A stretch of DNA of 64,000 nt, taken from assembly GCA_963841205.1 (NCBI GenBank), contig CAWJCH010000010.1:248001-312000 (forward strand), written 5' to 3'. Below the pieces are notes generated by a model. The model was not told the origin of the DNA, ran no database searches, and worked only from the letters and a program-made list of their open reading frames with translations. Source of the DNA: CAWAWP01 sp963841205 (GTDB lineage: Bacteria; Chloroflexota; Ktedonobacteria; Ktedonobacterales; JADMIN01). Below, in pieces: positions 35,406 to 44,698 of this stretch (position 1 is the stretch's first letter; each line of letters begins with the position of its first letter). The position numbers and the translations under genes were made by a program.

Positions 35406-37082
35406 TCAGGCGTCCGCATCCCACGGATGTCTGCCTACGTAGCGCTTTAACGCGGCCAGCACGGCCGCGCGAATGACCCGCGGCGGCGCATACAAGGTCT
35501 TGTCCACCCAGAGTGTGGGTAATGACAGTGACGCTTCGGCCGCCTCGAACTGCTCCAGGTGACGGATTACGTAGCGGTACGCGCGCCGCATCATGCCGCG
35601 AGCCGTCTCGGTGCGCGCCCCCGTAACGGCCCCAAATAGATCCATGGCGGTGAGCAAGCCGAATGCCGTTTCTTCCACGGTCGCGTCGTGCATGCCCCAG
35701 CCGCCGTCGCCGTGCTGCGTCTCCTCAAGCCACCGCTGCGTGGACACGAGCTCGCGCGGCCCGCCCGATTCTGGCATCCGTGTCAGCGCTAGGACGCTAG
35801 ACAACGTACCATAATATGCGCTGAGGTGCCACTTGTCGCGCCAGAAGCCCCCCTCGTCGCGCTGATCGAGGAGATAGCGCGCCACCTTGCGCCGCCGCGC
35901 CGCCAGCGCCGGCAGCCCGATCGAGTCCACGCTGAGCAGCGCCTCCAGCACGTGCGCGTTGGCGCTGGTCGAAGCCGTGCGCTCGCCGTCGTAGCTGACG
36001 AAGTGATCGCGCCGCTCGAAGCGCCAGAGCGGCGCGAGGCCCCGCCGCACGCCGAGCCGGTTGAGCACCGCCAACGCCAGCGCCGTGTCGTCGGCGTCGC
36101 TGGGCAGCCCGCCGAGCAGCGAGAAGCCCGCCCCGCGCGAGGTAACGCCGCGATTAAGCCACCGCAGCAGGCGCCGCACCGACGGATCGACCGCCGGTTC
36201 GAGCGGGACGTCGCCGTGCATGAGCAGGTGCAGCACCCAGGCCGCCTCGAAGAGATCGGAGGGGTGTGAGGTCGGCATCGCGCCCGCCGCGTGCGCGTCC
36301 GCAGTCGCCTCGCCGAGGTGTCGCAGCCACGCCGCCGCTTCGCCGTCCCACTCCGGCGCGTTGAGCAGCACCGCCGCCGTCGCCGAGGGCGAGGCGCCAT
36401 AGCTGCCGGTGCGCGCGCGCAGGGGGCGCAGGCGTGCGAAGTCGAGCGACACCCCGAAGACCTCCAGCGCGTGCAGCAGGTTCGACTCGCCGGTATAGAG
36501 CAGCTCGGGCGGCAGCCGCCGCAGCTTCTCGGCGCGGCGCGCGTTCATCAGGGCGAGATCGGGCACCGCGAGCGCGACGCCGACCCGCGCCAACTCCTCG
36601 GCGAGCAGGGGGATCACGAACTCGAAGAACGGCGTGTCCACCAGCGTCGCGTCCCAGCGTGGCAGCATCCTTGCGAGGGAGCGGCGCGCGCGCTCCGTGG
36701 CCGCCGCGACGCCCCCACCCTGGTCGGGGGCGCGTCGGAGCGCCAGCAGCGCCGTCATCGTCGGGATCACGGCGTAGGGGAACGGGGCGTCCCAGGCGCC
36801 GTCGGTGCGTTGGTGAGCGATCAGCCACTCCAGCGCGCGCGGGAAGGCCAGCCGTTCGGGCCGCGCCGGATCGCGGACGAGCGCCACCCAGGCCGTTTCA
36901 TACGCCGAGGGGCTGATGCGCCCGCCACCCCGCCGCGGGTCCATATCGGCGGCGGTCTCGTCGAGCAGCGAACGGATCAGGGGGCGTACGCGCGCCCGCA
37001 CCGCGTCGAGCGTCTTCGGGGCGGCGCTGGTAGCGACGGCGGAGGTCGTCGCGGTCGCCGCGCGGGCGCGCGTCTCTGGCAT
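35406..37082 (-). CDS. Class II diterpene cyclase (copalyl/kolavenyl diphosphate synthase type)
   Basis: About 558 residues from ATG 37082 (GGAAGG upstream; a longer frame starts at 37166). The N-terminal signature ISPSAYETAWVAL is that of diterpene cyclases. The acid motif DADD in LPSDADDTALAL (DxDD) marks protonation-initiated cyclisation, and a QW-like repeat HGDGGWGM follows. There is no DDxxD, so it is monofunctional class II. It would cyclise GGPP to a labdane or clerodane diphosphate in the cytoplasm. No GGPP synthase, P450 or methyltransferase lies nearby. Confidence 0.88.
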   Translation of the reverse strand: MPETRARAATATTSAVATSAAPKTLDAVRARVRPLIRSLLDETAADMDPRRGGGRISPSAYETAWVALVRDPARPERLAFPRALEWLIAHQRTDGAWDAPFPYAVIPTMTALLALRRAPDQGGGVAAATERARRSLARMLPRWDATLVDTPFFEFVIPLLAEELARVGVALAVPDLALMNARRAEKLRRLPPELLYTGESNLLHALEVFGVSLDFARLRPLRARTGSYGASPSATAAVLLNAPEWDGEAAAWLRHLGEATADAHAAGAMPTSHPSDLFEAAWVLHLLMHGDVPLEPAVDPSVRRLLRWLNRGVTSRGAGFSLLGGLPSDADDTALALAVLNRLGVRRGLAPLWRFERRDHFVSYDGERTASTSANAHVLEALLSVDSIGLPALAARRRKVARYLLDQRDEGGFWRDKWHLSAYYGTLSSVLALTRMPESGGPRELVSTQRWLEETQHGDGGWGMHDATVEETAFGLLTAMDLFGAVTGARTETARGMMRRAYRYVIRHLEQFEAAEASLSLPTLWVDKTLYAPPRVIRAAVLAALKRYVGRHPWDADA

Positions 37083-37224
37083 AGGGGAAGCCTTCCCTGC
37101 ATCGGTGCGGCCGGCGGATGCTCCTGTTGCGCTCCCAGTGAACCACACAGGCAGCACGCTTTTCAAGCCAGACGGGGCTGCTACCCGCGTGCAGTGGCCG
37201 TCCGTGCCGTTTTGCCCGGCGGCG

Positions 37225-38694
37225 CTAGGCCCCCCCGCCCACCTCTGCGGGGAGGCGCGGCGCGTTCGCGCTCGGCCCGATCGGCGCCATCCTCGGCGCC
37301 AGCGGCAACGTCAGATGGAAGGTGCTGCCCTCGCCGTCCACGCCGGTGCTCTCGACCCAGATGCGCCCGTGCATGGATTCCACCTGCACGCGGCTCAGAT
37401 AGAGCCCCAGCCCCGTCCCCGTCACCTTGGAAGCGAGATCGCGCGGCAGGCGCACGAAGCGATTGAAGAGCAGCGTCGCCTGCTCTGGCGGGATGCCGTG
37501 CCCGTAGTCGCGCACGGTGATCTCGGCCATCGTCGGCTCCGCCGCGCCGCGCCGCCGCGCGCGTCCCGCGCCGGTGGTTGGCGACCCCTGCAGCAGTTGC
37601 GCGCGGACCTCGATGCGCGTGCCCGGCGGCGAGTATTTCACCGCATTCGAGATCAGGTTCGTCAGCACCTGCTGCAGCCGTACCCGCTCGCCCAGCACCA
37701 GCAACGTCTCCGGCACGTCCAGCACGAGATCGCGCGGCGCCTGCTGGGCCGTGCGCGGATCGATCAGCGGGATCGCGGCGTCGAGCGCCTGCTTCACCGA
37801 GACCGGCTCCGGCGAGATCAGCATGGCCTCGCGGTCGATCTCGCGCGTGCTGAGGATGCTTTGCACCAGCTCGACCAGCGAATCGCTCACGCGACCGACC
37901 TGATCCAACACCGCCGCCATCCGCTCCGGCGGGATGCGCTCCGGGCTGCTACGCAGCACCTCCAGATACGTCTGCATCGTCATCAGCGGCGTGCGCAGCT
38001 CGTGGTTGACGCTGGCGATGAACTCGTCCTTCAGCGCGTCGAGCTGTTGCGCACGCTGGTATGCCACGCCCACCTCGTTCACCGTGCGGCGGAAGAGGCG
38101 CCAGATCGTGATCATCAGCAACGCGAAGAGCCACTGGTGCGCCAGCGCCACCGGTACGATCAGCGGCAGCTCGCCCCCGAAGACCGACGTAAGTCCGGGC
38201 CGCTGCGGCACGAGCAGCAACAGCAGCACCGTCGCCGCGTTCATTATGCCCGTCGCGATCACGATCCAGCGGATGTTGCCGAGCAGCCCCGCCAGCACGA
38301 TCACGATGCTAAACGGCGTCAGTTCGACCATGGTGAAGGGATCGAGCCCGATATACATACCCCAGATCGCCACCGAGGCCGAGGTGCCGAGCGCGCTCGT
38401 CCCTGCCACGAACGCGGTCGCGAGGTTCAACCGCCCGCGCCGCGCGGCGAGCAGCCCAGCGCCCAGCCCGACCACGCAGAGGCCGAGCATGGCCGCCGTC
38501 ACCAGCAGCGCGGGCCGTGCACCCGCCGCCTCCTTGGGCAGCACGACCAGCACGATCAGCAGGATCACCGCGACTACCGCGCAGACCACCATGAACACCG
38601 GCGTGATCGAGCCCAACATCTGGATGCGCCGCCGCTGCTCGTACTCCTGGTAGATCTCGCGCTCGGTGCGGGTGATCAACGACTTCTCGATCAT
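37225..38694 (-). CDS. Membrane-bound sensor histidine kinase
   Basis: 489 residues. Six hydrophobic helices fill residues 28-205 with short loops, so sensing is probably in the membrane. The kinase core has the H-box FIASVNHELRTPLMTM (His about 233), N-box VLTNLISNAVKYSP, G1 RDYGHGIP, F-box LLFNRFVR and G2 GTGLGLYLSR. An Arg-rich loop (GRARRRGAAE) is inserted between N and G1. Last gene of a three-gene operon with two receiver proteins. Confidence 0.92.
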   Translation of the reverse strand: MIEKSLITRTEREIYQEYEQRRRIQMLGSITPVFMVVCAVVAVILLIVLVVLPKEAAGARPALLVTAAMLGLCVVGLGAGLLAARRGRLNLATAFVAGTSALGTSASVAIWGMYIGLDPFTMVELTPFSIVIVLAGLLGNIRWIVIATGIMNAATVLLLLLVPQRPGLTSVFGGELPLIVPVALAHQWLFALLMITIWRLFRRTVNEVGVAYQRAQQLDALKDEFIASVNHELRTPLMTMQTYLEVLRSSPERIPPERMAAVLDQVGRVSDSLVELVQSILSTREIDREAMLISPEPVSVKQALDAAIPLIDPRTAQQAPRDLVLDVPETLLVLGERVRLQQVLTNLISNAVKYSPPGTRIEVRAQLLQGSPTTGAGRARRRGAAEPTMAEITVRDYGHGIPPEQATLLFNRFVRLPRDLASKVTGTGLGLYLSRVQVESMHGRIWVESTGVDGEGSTFHLTLPLAPRMAPIGPSANAPRLPAEVGGGA

Positions 38695-38721
38695 GCCGGC
38701 TCCTCATGCCCCGGTCGTGCG

Positions 38722-39204
38722 CTAGGCGTCTTCGCCGTCCGCCAGATCCCAGAGGCGCCGCTGGCGCTCGTCTTCGGTCAGCGCGATCGCGCGGTGGATC
38801 GCCTCGATCAGGTCGAGCGGCTTCGTCGGCTTGGGCACATATTGGTCGGCGCCGGCGTACATGCCCTTCTTCTCGTCGAGCGGCTGCACCAACGCGGAGA
38901 GCATCACCAACGGGATGCGAGCGGTGGTGCGGTCGCCGCGCAGCGCGCGCGCGAGCTGCAGTCCGCCGACCTCCGGCATCTTTACGTCGACCACCATGCA
39001 GTCTGGCCGATACTCGACAGCCTTCTCCAATCCCTCGGCGGCGTCGTGCGCCACCAGCACGCGAAATCGCCCCAACGTCTCGAGCGCGAACGAGACGGAG
39101 GCGAGCAGATCCTCGTTGTCATCCACGACGAGGACCGTTGCGACCGGTTCCGACGATGCAGGCACGGGCTGCTCCTCCGGCTGTCGTCCCTCCGCGCCCA
39201 CCAC
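38722..39204 (-). CDS. Single-domain response regulator, canonical
   Basis: 160 residues with one receiver domain: acidic pair in VLVVDDNED, phosphoacceptor Asp in VVDVKMP, Thr/Ser in VMLSALV and Lys in YVPKPTKP. No output domain, so it signals by protein contact. 27 bp upstream of the histidine kinase, its likely partner. Confidence 0.88.
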   Translation of the reverse strand: MVGAEGRQPEEQPVPASSEPVATVLVVDDNEDLLASVSFALETLGRFRVLVAHDAAEGLEKAVEYRPDCMVVDVKMPEVGGLQLARALRGDRTTARIPLVMLSALVQPLDEKKGMYAGADQYVPKPTKPLDLIEAIHRAIALTEDERQRRLWDLADGEDA

Positions 39205-39210
39205 CGTCGC

Positions 39211-39789
39211 TCAATCGAGGCGGAAGGCGTGCGCGCAACGAGCGGTTTTGCTCAGGTCACTTCGGTGTTCTGCGCTGCTCGCGGTGTCTCCACCGCAACA
39301 GCGCCCTATCATCCACTCCATCCCACACCCTGCGCCATCCGTTAAACGAAACGGCCGGAAGTGGCTGAGTAATCGAACGCGCTGCACGAAAAGCGACGGC
39401 TCGAACGGCCAGACGAGATAGTCGTCGGCCCCCGCGCGCAACGCCGCGACTTTGTCGCGGATCGCCTGCCGGCTGGAGATCACCATCAGCAGCACGCGAC
39501 GCGTCGCCGGGGCGGTGTGCAGCAGCGCTAGGAAGTCGGAGCCCGACACATCCGGCAGGTCGAGCTCGGAGACGACCAGATCGGGCACGCGCTGCGAGAT
39601 GATCGCCGAGGCCGCCTGCGCGGATCCCGCGACCGCGACGAGGCACATGGCGCGCAACTGCTCGGCGAGCAGGTGGGAACGCTCGTAATTGGGATCGACG
39701 AGGAGCACCGTCAACGGCGCTCGCGTAGGTCCCGGGACTCCCGTGCGAAGCTCGGCATGCCCCGCACCACCGCCTTGATCAGAGTCCAT
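39211..39789 (-). CDS. Degenerate receiver-domain protein (pseudo-receiver)
   Basis: 192 residues; a receiver fold from about 25 to 145 and a Cys-containing tail of about 45 residues with no known domain. The phosphoacceptor position reads Glu (VVSELDLPDVSG, four before Pro), one of the first acidic pair is replaced (LLVDPNYE) and the conserved Lys is Trp (YLVWPFEP). It cannot be phosphorylated in the usual way and may be fixed in an on-like state. It ends 6 bp before the next regulator and is the first gene of the operon. Confidence 0.8.
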   Translation of the reverse strand: MDSDQGGGAGHAELRTGVPGPTRAPLTVLLVDPNYERSHLLAEQLRAMCLVAVAGSAQAASAIISQRVPDLVVSELDLPDVSGSDFLALLHTAPATRRVLLMVISSRQAIRDKVAALRAGADDYLVWPFEPSLFVQRVRLLSHFRPFRLTDGAGCGMEWMIGRCCGGDTASSAEHRSDLSKTARCAHAFRLD

Positions 39790-40222
39790 TTGCTAGCTCC
39801 AGTGGTGACGCCGCCAAGCTGCCCTCGCGCGGCCCAGCGCCCCGGTCCGCTGCCCGAGCCTTCGCGCCTTCCGTAACCGTCCGCACAGCGCATGCACTTG
39901 ATGGCGTGATCGCTGTATACTCCCAGGAAGAGCCCGGAGGATGCGCACCCCGCCGTGCCCTCCGCAGGGATGATATGCTGTTGGTGCCGCGTACATTACA
40001 ATACGCCCCCTTGTCAACTCTCGCCGCCACGTAGCACACGCGTACACGCCATCGCACTTAACGCGTTTGCGATACAATAGTGGCGCCAGTGGCACCGCGC
40101 GGCCCTCCCCCCTGGTCGCCCTATGCGCCGCACGGGCGCTCAATGCCGCGCCGCGGGCTGCAACACCATCTCACTGAGCTCGAGCCGCGGAGGCGAGGCC
40201 GCCGGCAGGAGGTGCGGGGCAC
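39790..40222. other. Divergent promoter region, no gene seen
   Basis: 433 bp between divergently transcribed signalling and TPR genes. TACAAT at 40073-40078 may be a -10 box for the TPR gene and TATACT lies at 39916-39921; neither has a convincing -35 at normal spacing. Confidence 0.4.
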
Positions 40223-41575
40223 ATGGCCGTGACGTCTGAGGAATCGGGCGAGAACCTGAACGACACCCTCCTGCGGGCGCGGGCGCTGATGGCGCGACAG
40301 CGCCACGACGACGCGATCGCACTGCTGGAACGCGCCACCGATCAGTGGCCCGGCAGCACCGCCGCCTGGGCGATGCTCTGCGCCGCTTGCTCCTCGGCGC
40401 ACCGCTACGACGATGCGCTCGCCGCCTGTGAGCGCGACCTCGCCCTCGGCCCCAAGGCGCACGCCTATAACAACAAGGGCTGCGTGCTCTGCTCGCTCGG
40501 CAGGTACGTCGAGGCCATCGACGCCTTCAACGGCGCGCTCGGACTCACCCCCGACGATCCCGTCACCCTCGCCAATCGCGCCTCAGCCTACCTGCGCGCC
40601 GGCCAGTTCCGCGAAGCGGAGGACGATTGCGTGCACGCGCTCGACGGCAACGCCAAGCTCTTCGCCGGCTGGTTCACCCTCGGGCGGGCGCGCCGTGCGC
40701 TCATGCGCGATGCCGAGGCGCTCGACGCGCTGGATCGTGCGCTGGCGCTGCGCTCCGATCACGAAGAGGCCCTGCTCGCCAAGGGTGCCGTCCTCACCGC
40801 GCTGGGCTTCCACCAGGACGCGCTGGAGACCTACGCGCGCGTGGTGCGGCTCAACCCGCGCAGCGCCGAGGGCTGGTCCGGCAGGGGCGCAGAGCTCGTC
40901 GCCTTCGACCGCTTCGCGGAGGCCGCCGACGCTTGCGAGCGCGCGGTGCTGCTCGCCGAGGAGGACGTCGCCGCGTGGAACAATCTCGGCTGGTCGCTCG
41001 CCAAGTTGGGCCGCCACCCCGAGGCGTTGACGGCGCTCGATCGGGCCGTCGAGCTGAACCCGGCCTACGCGGCGGCCTGGCGCAACAAGGGGCAGGCGCA
41101 CCGCGACGCCAAGCAGGATCAGGAGGCCGTCTGGGCCTACGACCGCTCGATCGAGTTGGACCCCACCGACGCCGCCGCCTGGCACGGGCGTGGCGTCTCG
41201 CTGCGCACGATCCACCGCGACACCGAAGGGCTGGCGAGCTTCGAGCGTGCTATCGTGCTCGACGCTGGCTCGTCGAGCCTCTGGCGCGCCAAAGGCGACA
41301 CGCTGCTCTACCTCGCGCGCAACGCTGAGGCGCTCGCCGCCTTCGACCGCGCCACCGAGTTGGCGCCGGAGGACGCCGCCACGTGGGCGAGCCGGGCCGA
41401 GGCGCTGATCAGCCTCCGGCGCTACCCCGACGCCATCGCCACCTGCGACCGCGCCCTCGCGCTGGACCCCGCCGAGGTAGCCGCCTGGCGCAGCAAAGCC
41501 GTCGCCCTGCGCGCCCTCTGCCGCGACGCCGAAGCCGACGCCGCCGACGCGCAGGCCGCCCGTCTCGCCCACTGA
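40223..41575 (+). CDS. TPR repeat protein
   Basis: 450 residues consisting of about twelve 34-residue tetratricopeptide repeats with the W-x-x-x-G-x-x-L-x-x-x-x-x-x-A...A...A-L-x-x-x-P pattern (for example AWNNLGWSLAKLGRHPEAL, AWRNKGQAHRDAKQDQEAV). No signal peptide or extra domain, so a cytoplasmic scaffold. AGGAGG lies 9 nt before the ATG. No neighbour indicates its partner. Confidence 0.9.
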   Translation: MAVTSEESGENLNDTLLRARALMARQRHDDAIALLERATDQWPGSTAAWAMLCAACSSAHRYDDALAACERDLALGPKAHAYNNKGCVLCSLGRYVEAIDAFNGALGLTPDDPVTLANRASAYLRAGQFREAEDDCVHALDGNAKLFAGWFTLGRARRALMRDAEALDALDRALALRSDHEEALLAKGAVLTALGFHQDALETYARVVRLNPRSAEGWSGRGAELVAFDRFAEAADACERAVLLAEEDVAAWNNLGWSLAKLGRHPEALTALDRAVELNPAYAAAWRNKGQAHRDAKQDQEAVWAYDRSIELDPTDAAAWHGRGVSLRTIHRDTEGLASFERAIVLDAGSSSLWRAKGDTLLYLARNAEALAAFDRATELAPEDAATWASRAEALISLRRYPDAIATCDRALALDPAEVAAWRSKAVALRALCRDAEADAADAQAARLAH

Positions 41576-41936
41576 AGCGTCCACCCCACGAGCCGCCGAT
41601 CCGCCAGAGTCCTACGCATGCGCAGTCACCCGATGCAGTCGTCGCGTGTGGATGCCGGGTGTCCTTGCCGTCCAGTATAGGGGCGTAGGGGCGAGGCATG
41701 CCTCGCCCGCCGCACCCCCACGCGCACTCGCCCCCTACAGCAGGGGCGCGGCAGGTTTTCGCGCCCTTCGCACCCTCCGCCCAGAAAGATCCCGGCACGC
41801 GCGCGACGGTTCGAAATCGCAGGATCAATCATGGTCTCTAGGCCACAACCCACGGCACAAACGGGTGTAGATTCCGCACAACCAGCAACCACCGTCACTC
41901 CGTGGCCCTTTCCCTGCGAGGGAGGGGTAGGCTCCC
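41576..41936. other. Intergenic region with 20-bp palindrome
   Basis: No gene. GGGCGAGGCATGCCTCGCCC (41688-41707) is a perfect palindrome between convergent genes, without a T-run; palindromes of this kind recur in high-GC genomes as REP-like sequences. Confidence 0.6.
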
Positions 41937-42416
41937 TCACACCTGCTGCGGCTTCGGCACGATGAAGCCCGCCACCAGCACCACCAACGGCAACACGATC
42001 GCGCTGATCGTCGCCCCGTCCTTCGGATAGAAGTCCAGTGTGGAGAAAGGACCACCGAGCGCGAAGGCCCACGCCGCGAAGGACACGATCGAGATGAGTA
42101 TCTGCGCCGAAGCCGGCGGGAGGCCCTTCTTATTCGTAGCAAGGAAGGTGTAGATCGGCGTCGCCACCAGGAAACCGGCGAACATTAGGAATTGCTGCTG
42201 ATGATCGAGCGACAGACGACCATTGCTCGTCGTGCTGCCGGGCAGATTCGTCCCGATGAATCCAAAAACGAGCACGTAGACGGTGATAATCTCCGAGGGG
42301 ATGTACTTGATCAGGCGGGCGAGATAACTATCGCCTTGCGTCTGGCTCGTGGCCGCCCTCTCCGAGCCCGAGCCCGAGGCTTTAATGATCGCGGGGGCCA
42401 TCACGCGACGTGGCAT
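41937..42416 (-). CDS. Four-helix membrane protein
   Basis: 159 residues from ATG 42416 (GAAGGGA upstream). A polar N-terminus of 30 residues, then helices at about 38-55, 72-92, 103-122 and 136-154 (AIVLPLVVLVAGFIVP). YLARLIKYIPSEIITVYVLV before the first helix is a conserved-looking feature. Function unknown. Confidence 0.6.
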   Translation of the reverse strand: MPRRVMAPAIIKASGSGSERAATSQTQGDSYLARLIKYIPSEIITVYVLVFGFIGTNLPGSTTSNGRLSLDHQQQFLMFAGFLVATPIYTFLATNKKGLPPASAQILISIVSFAAWAFALGGPFSTLDFYPKDGATISAIVLPLVVLVAGFIVPKPQQV

Positions 42417-42694
42417 GCTGCTGTTCCCTTCGCATCCGAATGAACGACGAGGACGTTTCGCGACAGGATGAGGACTCCATACCGCTACTCCGGCGGCTTG
42501 ACGCCGAGTATAACACAAGCCGCTCGCCTGTCTAGCGCCTGCGCGCCCATCGAACGCCACCGCTCCTTCATGCGTATGAGAGAATGCTCAGGTCGCACGC
42601 ACCGCGGCAACACTCACGGCGCCTGCTCTGCTCCCCCTCCTCGCGGGAGAGGGGGTAAGGAGTGAGGTTCCCCACTACCCCAAGGAGGCGCGGC

Positions 42695-44263
42695 ATGCGC
42701 GCACGTAGCTCTCGAAGTCTGCTCGCATTGCTGGCGCTTCTCGCCCTCGTGGCCACCGGCTGTAACCTAGCAAGTACCCCCAACAAGCCTACCCCGATCG
42801 CCAAAGTTGGCACGCCGAGCACCAACAGCCTCGCCACCGTGCCGTGCCAGTTCAGCCCCTCGGCGGGCGTCACCTGCTACACCCTCACCGTGCCCGAAGA
42901 TCGCGCGAAGCCGGCGGGTGCCAAGGTCCAGCTCGCCATCGCGGTCATCAAGAGCGCCCACGCCGGCGCGAACACGCCGCCCGTCTTCTTCCTCCAGGGT
43001 GGACCCGGCGGCAACGCCATCGACTTCTTCGCCTCGGAGGTGACCCAGTACAACGTCTCGTGGAGCCAGGTGGGCTCGGCGATCTTCGGCAACCGTGACG
43101 TGATCCTCCTCGATCAGCGCGGCACCGGCTACTCCAAGCCATCGCTCGCCTGCTCCGAGGTGAATGCCCTGCAATATCAAACCGACTCCAACGTGCCGCT
43201 CGCCCAGCAGATCCGGCAGCAGAACGCCGCCATCGGCGCCTGCCAGAGCCGCCTCACCGGCAACGGCATCAACCTCAATGCGTACACCTCCTACACCGAC
43301 GCCAACGATGTGCACGACGCCATCGACGCGCTCGGCTATTCCTCCGTGGACCTCTACGGCGTCTCATATGGCACGCGGCTCGCCCTCGAAGTGATGCGCT
43401 CCTTCCCGCAGCACGTCCGCAGCGTCGTCCTCGACTCCACCGTCCCTGCGCAGCTCGGCCTGCTCACCAATCTCCCCTACGCCACCCAGCGCGTCTTCAA
43501 GACGCTGTGGGACGGCTGCTCCGCCGACGCCACCTGCAACGCCAAATACCCCAACCTCGAACAGACCTTCTACACTGTCTACGCCTCGCTCAACGCCCAT
43601 CCCATCACCTTCCAGGCGCGGGACCAGACCTACGGCGACCCCAAGTACCAGCAAACCTTCACCGTGGTCTTCAACGGCGACTCGCTCGCCAACCTGCTCT
43701 TCACCACCTTCTACGACGTGAATGCCATCCCCCAGTTGCCGAAGATGCTGTACCAACTCAAGAACGGCGATTCCACCATCGCCGCCGATCTCTTCGGCCA
43801 GCTCATGTTCGACAGCTCCGTCAGCTGGGGCACGTACTACTCAGTCGAGTGTGCCGAAGACGTGAACCTCACGAGCGACGCGCAGCTGACCAAGTCCGCT
43901 GCGGACTTCCCCGCGCCGATCCGCCAGGATGAGCTCACCAGCCTGGTGGGTGAGCTACAAGGCTGCCAGCTCTGGGGCGTCAAGACCGCCCCGGCCAGCG
44001 AGTCGCAGCCGGTCACCAGCTCCATCCCGACGCTGATCCTCGAAGGCCAGTACGACCCCGTCACGCCGCCCTCCAACGGCGATCTCGTCGCGAAGACGCT
44101 CTCCAAGAGCTTCACCTTCCTCTTCCCTGGCGTCGGGCATGGCGTCATGTTCTCTGACGCCACCTTCTGCGCCACCAAGGTCACGCAGGAGTTCTGGGCG
44201 ACGCCCACCAGCAAGCCAGACGCTTCCTGCCTCTCCGGCGTCGGCGAGCCCGCGTTTCGGTGA
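42695..44263 (+). CDS. Secreted S33-type peptidase lipoprotein (TAP-like)
   Basis: 522 residues from ATG 42695, with AGGAGG 7 nt upstream. The N-terminus is a lipoprotein signal (SLLALLALLALVATGC, lipobox VATG-C). The alpha/beta hydrolase part has FLQGGPGG (oxyanion loop), ILLDQRGTGYS, nucleophile YGVSYGTRLA, Asp in EGQYDPVTPP and His in GVGHGVMF, the pattern of tripeptidyl aminopeptidases that release N-terminal residues from extracellular peptides. Likely anchored outside the membrane for peptide scavenging. Confidence 0.88.
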   Translation: MRARSSRSLLALLALLALVATGCNLASTPNKPTPIAKVGTPSTNSLATVPCQFSPSAGVTCYTLTVPEDRAKPAGAKVQLAIAVIKSAHAGANTPPVFFLQGGPGGNAIDFFASEVTQYNVSWSQVGSAIFGNRDVILLDQRGTGYSKPSLACSEVNALQYQTDSNVPLAQQIRQQNAAIGACQSRLTGNGINLNAYTSYTDANDVHDAIDALGYSSVDLYGVSYGTRLALEVMRSFPQHVRSVVLDSTVPAQLGLLTNLPYATQRVFKTLWDGCSADATCNAKYPNLEQTFYTVYASLNAHPITFQARDQTYGDPKYQQTFTVVFNGDSLANLLFTTFYDVNAIPQLPKMLYQLKNGDSTIAADLFGQLMFDSSVSWGTYYSVECAEDVNLTSDAQLTKSAADFPAPIRQDELTSLVGELQGCQLWGVKTAPASESQPVTSSIPTLILEGQYDPVTPPSNGDLVAKTLSKSFTFLFPGVGHGVMFSDATFCATKVTQEFWATPTSKPDASCLSGVGEPAFR

Positions 44264-44698
44264 TGCACCGTGTCTCGACGTACGCGGACCCGACGTATGC
44301 TGGCCCGACGTTGCGCCCCTGTTGGGGGCACGACATATCGCGCCCGTTTCCCTGCACTCTCGACGTCGCACTCCCGACTTCACCGCCACGCTCCCCCTCC
44401 CCACGAGGGGGGCTTGTCGGGAGTTGAGGATCCCTCGCCCGCACTCGCGCCTCCGCATACCGTAGGCGCGAGGCCCACCTCGCCCTTCGCCGCCCCCCGC
44501 AACGCCCCCTCGCTTGCCACCGCCCAACGTGGCGGCGTATCCTCGAAGTCTGGCGGTCCGTCTACAGCGGAGGGGACACCGCTTCCTCCCGCGCCTTGGC
44601 ATGTCGCGTGCGTCACCGCCGAGGGAGTATCAGCCGCCTCCGGTCGCGCGCATGCCCACTCCGCACGCAGCCTACGAATATTCAAAGGAAGCGAAGCC
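44264..44698. other. Intergenic region, no gene seen
   Basis: 435 bp of high-GC sequence. One frame is open through it into the next gene but has no conserved features or start signal; I see nothing else. Confidence 0.4.

Noticed and set aside
36916..39345. 809-codon plus-strand frame
   Set aside because: Antisense to the diterpene cyclase start and the histidine kinase operon; no domain in it.
41688..41707. 20-bp palindrome as a terminator
   Set aside because: Perfect dyad between convergent genes but no T-run on either strand, so listed only as part of the spacer.
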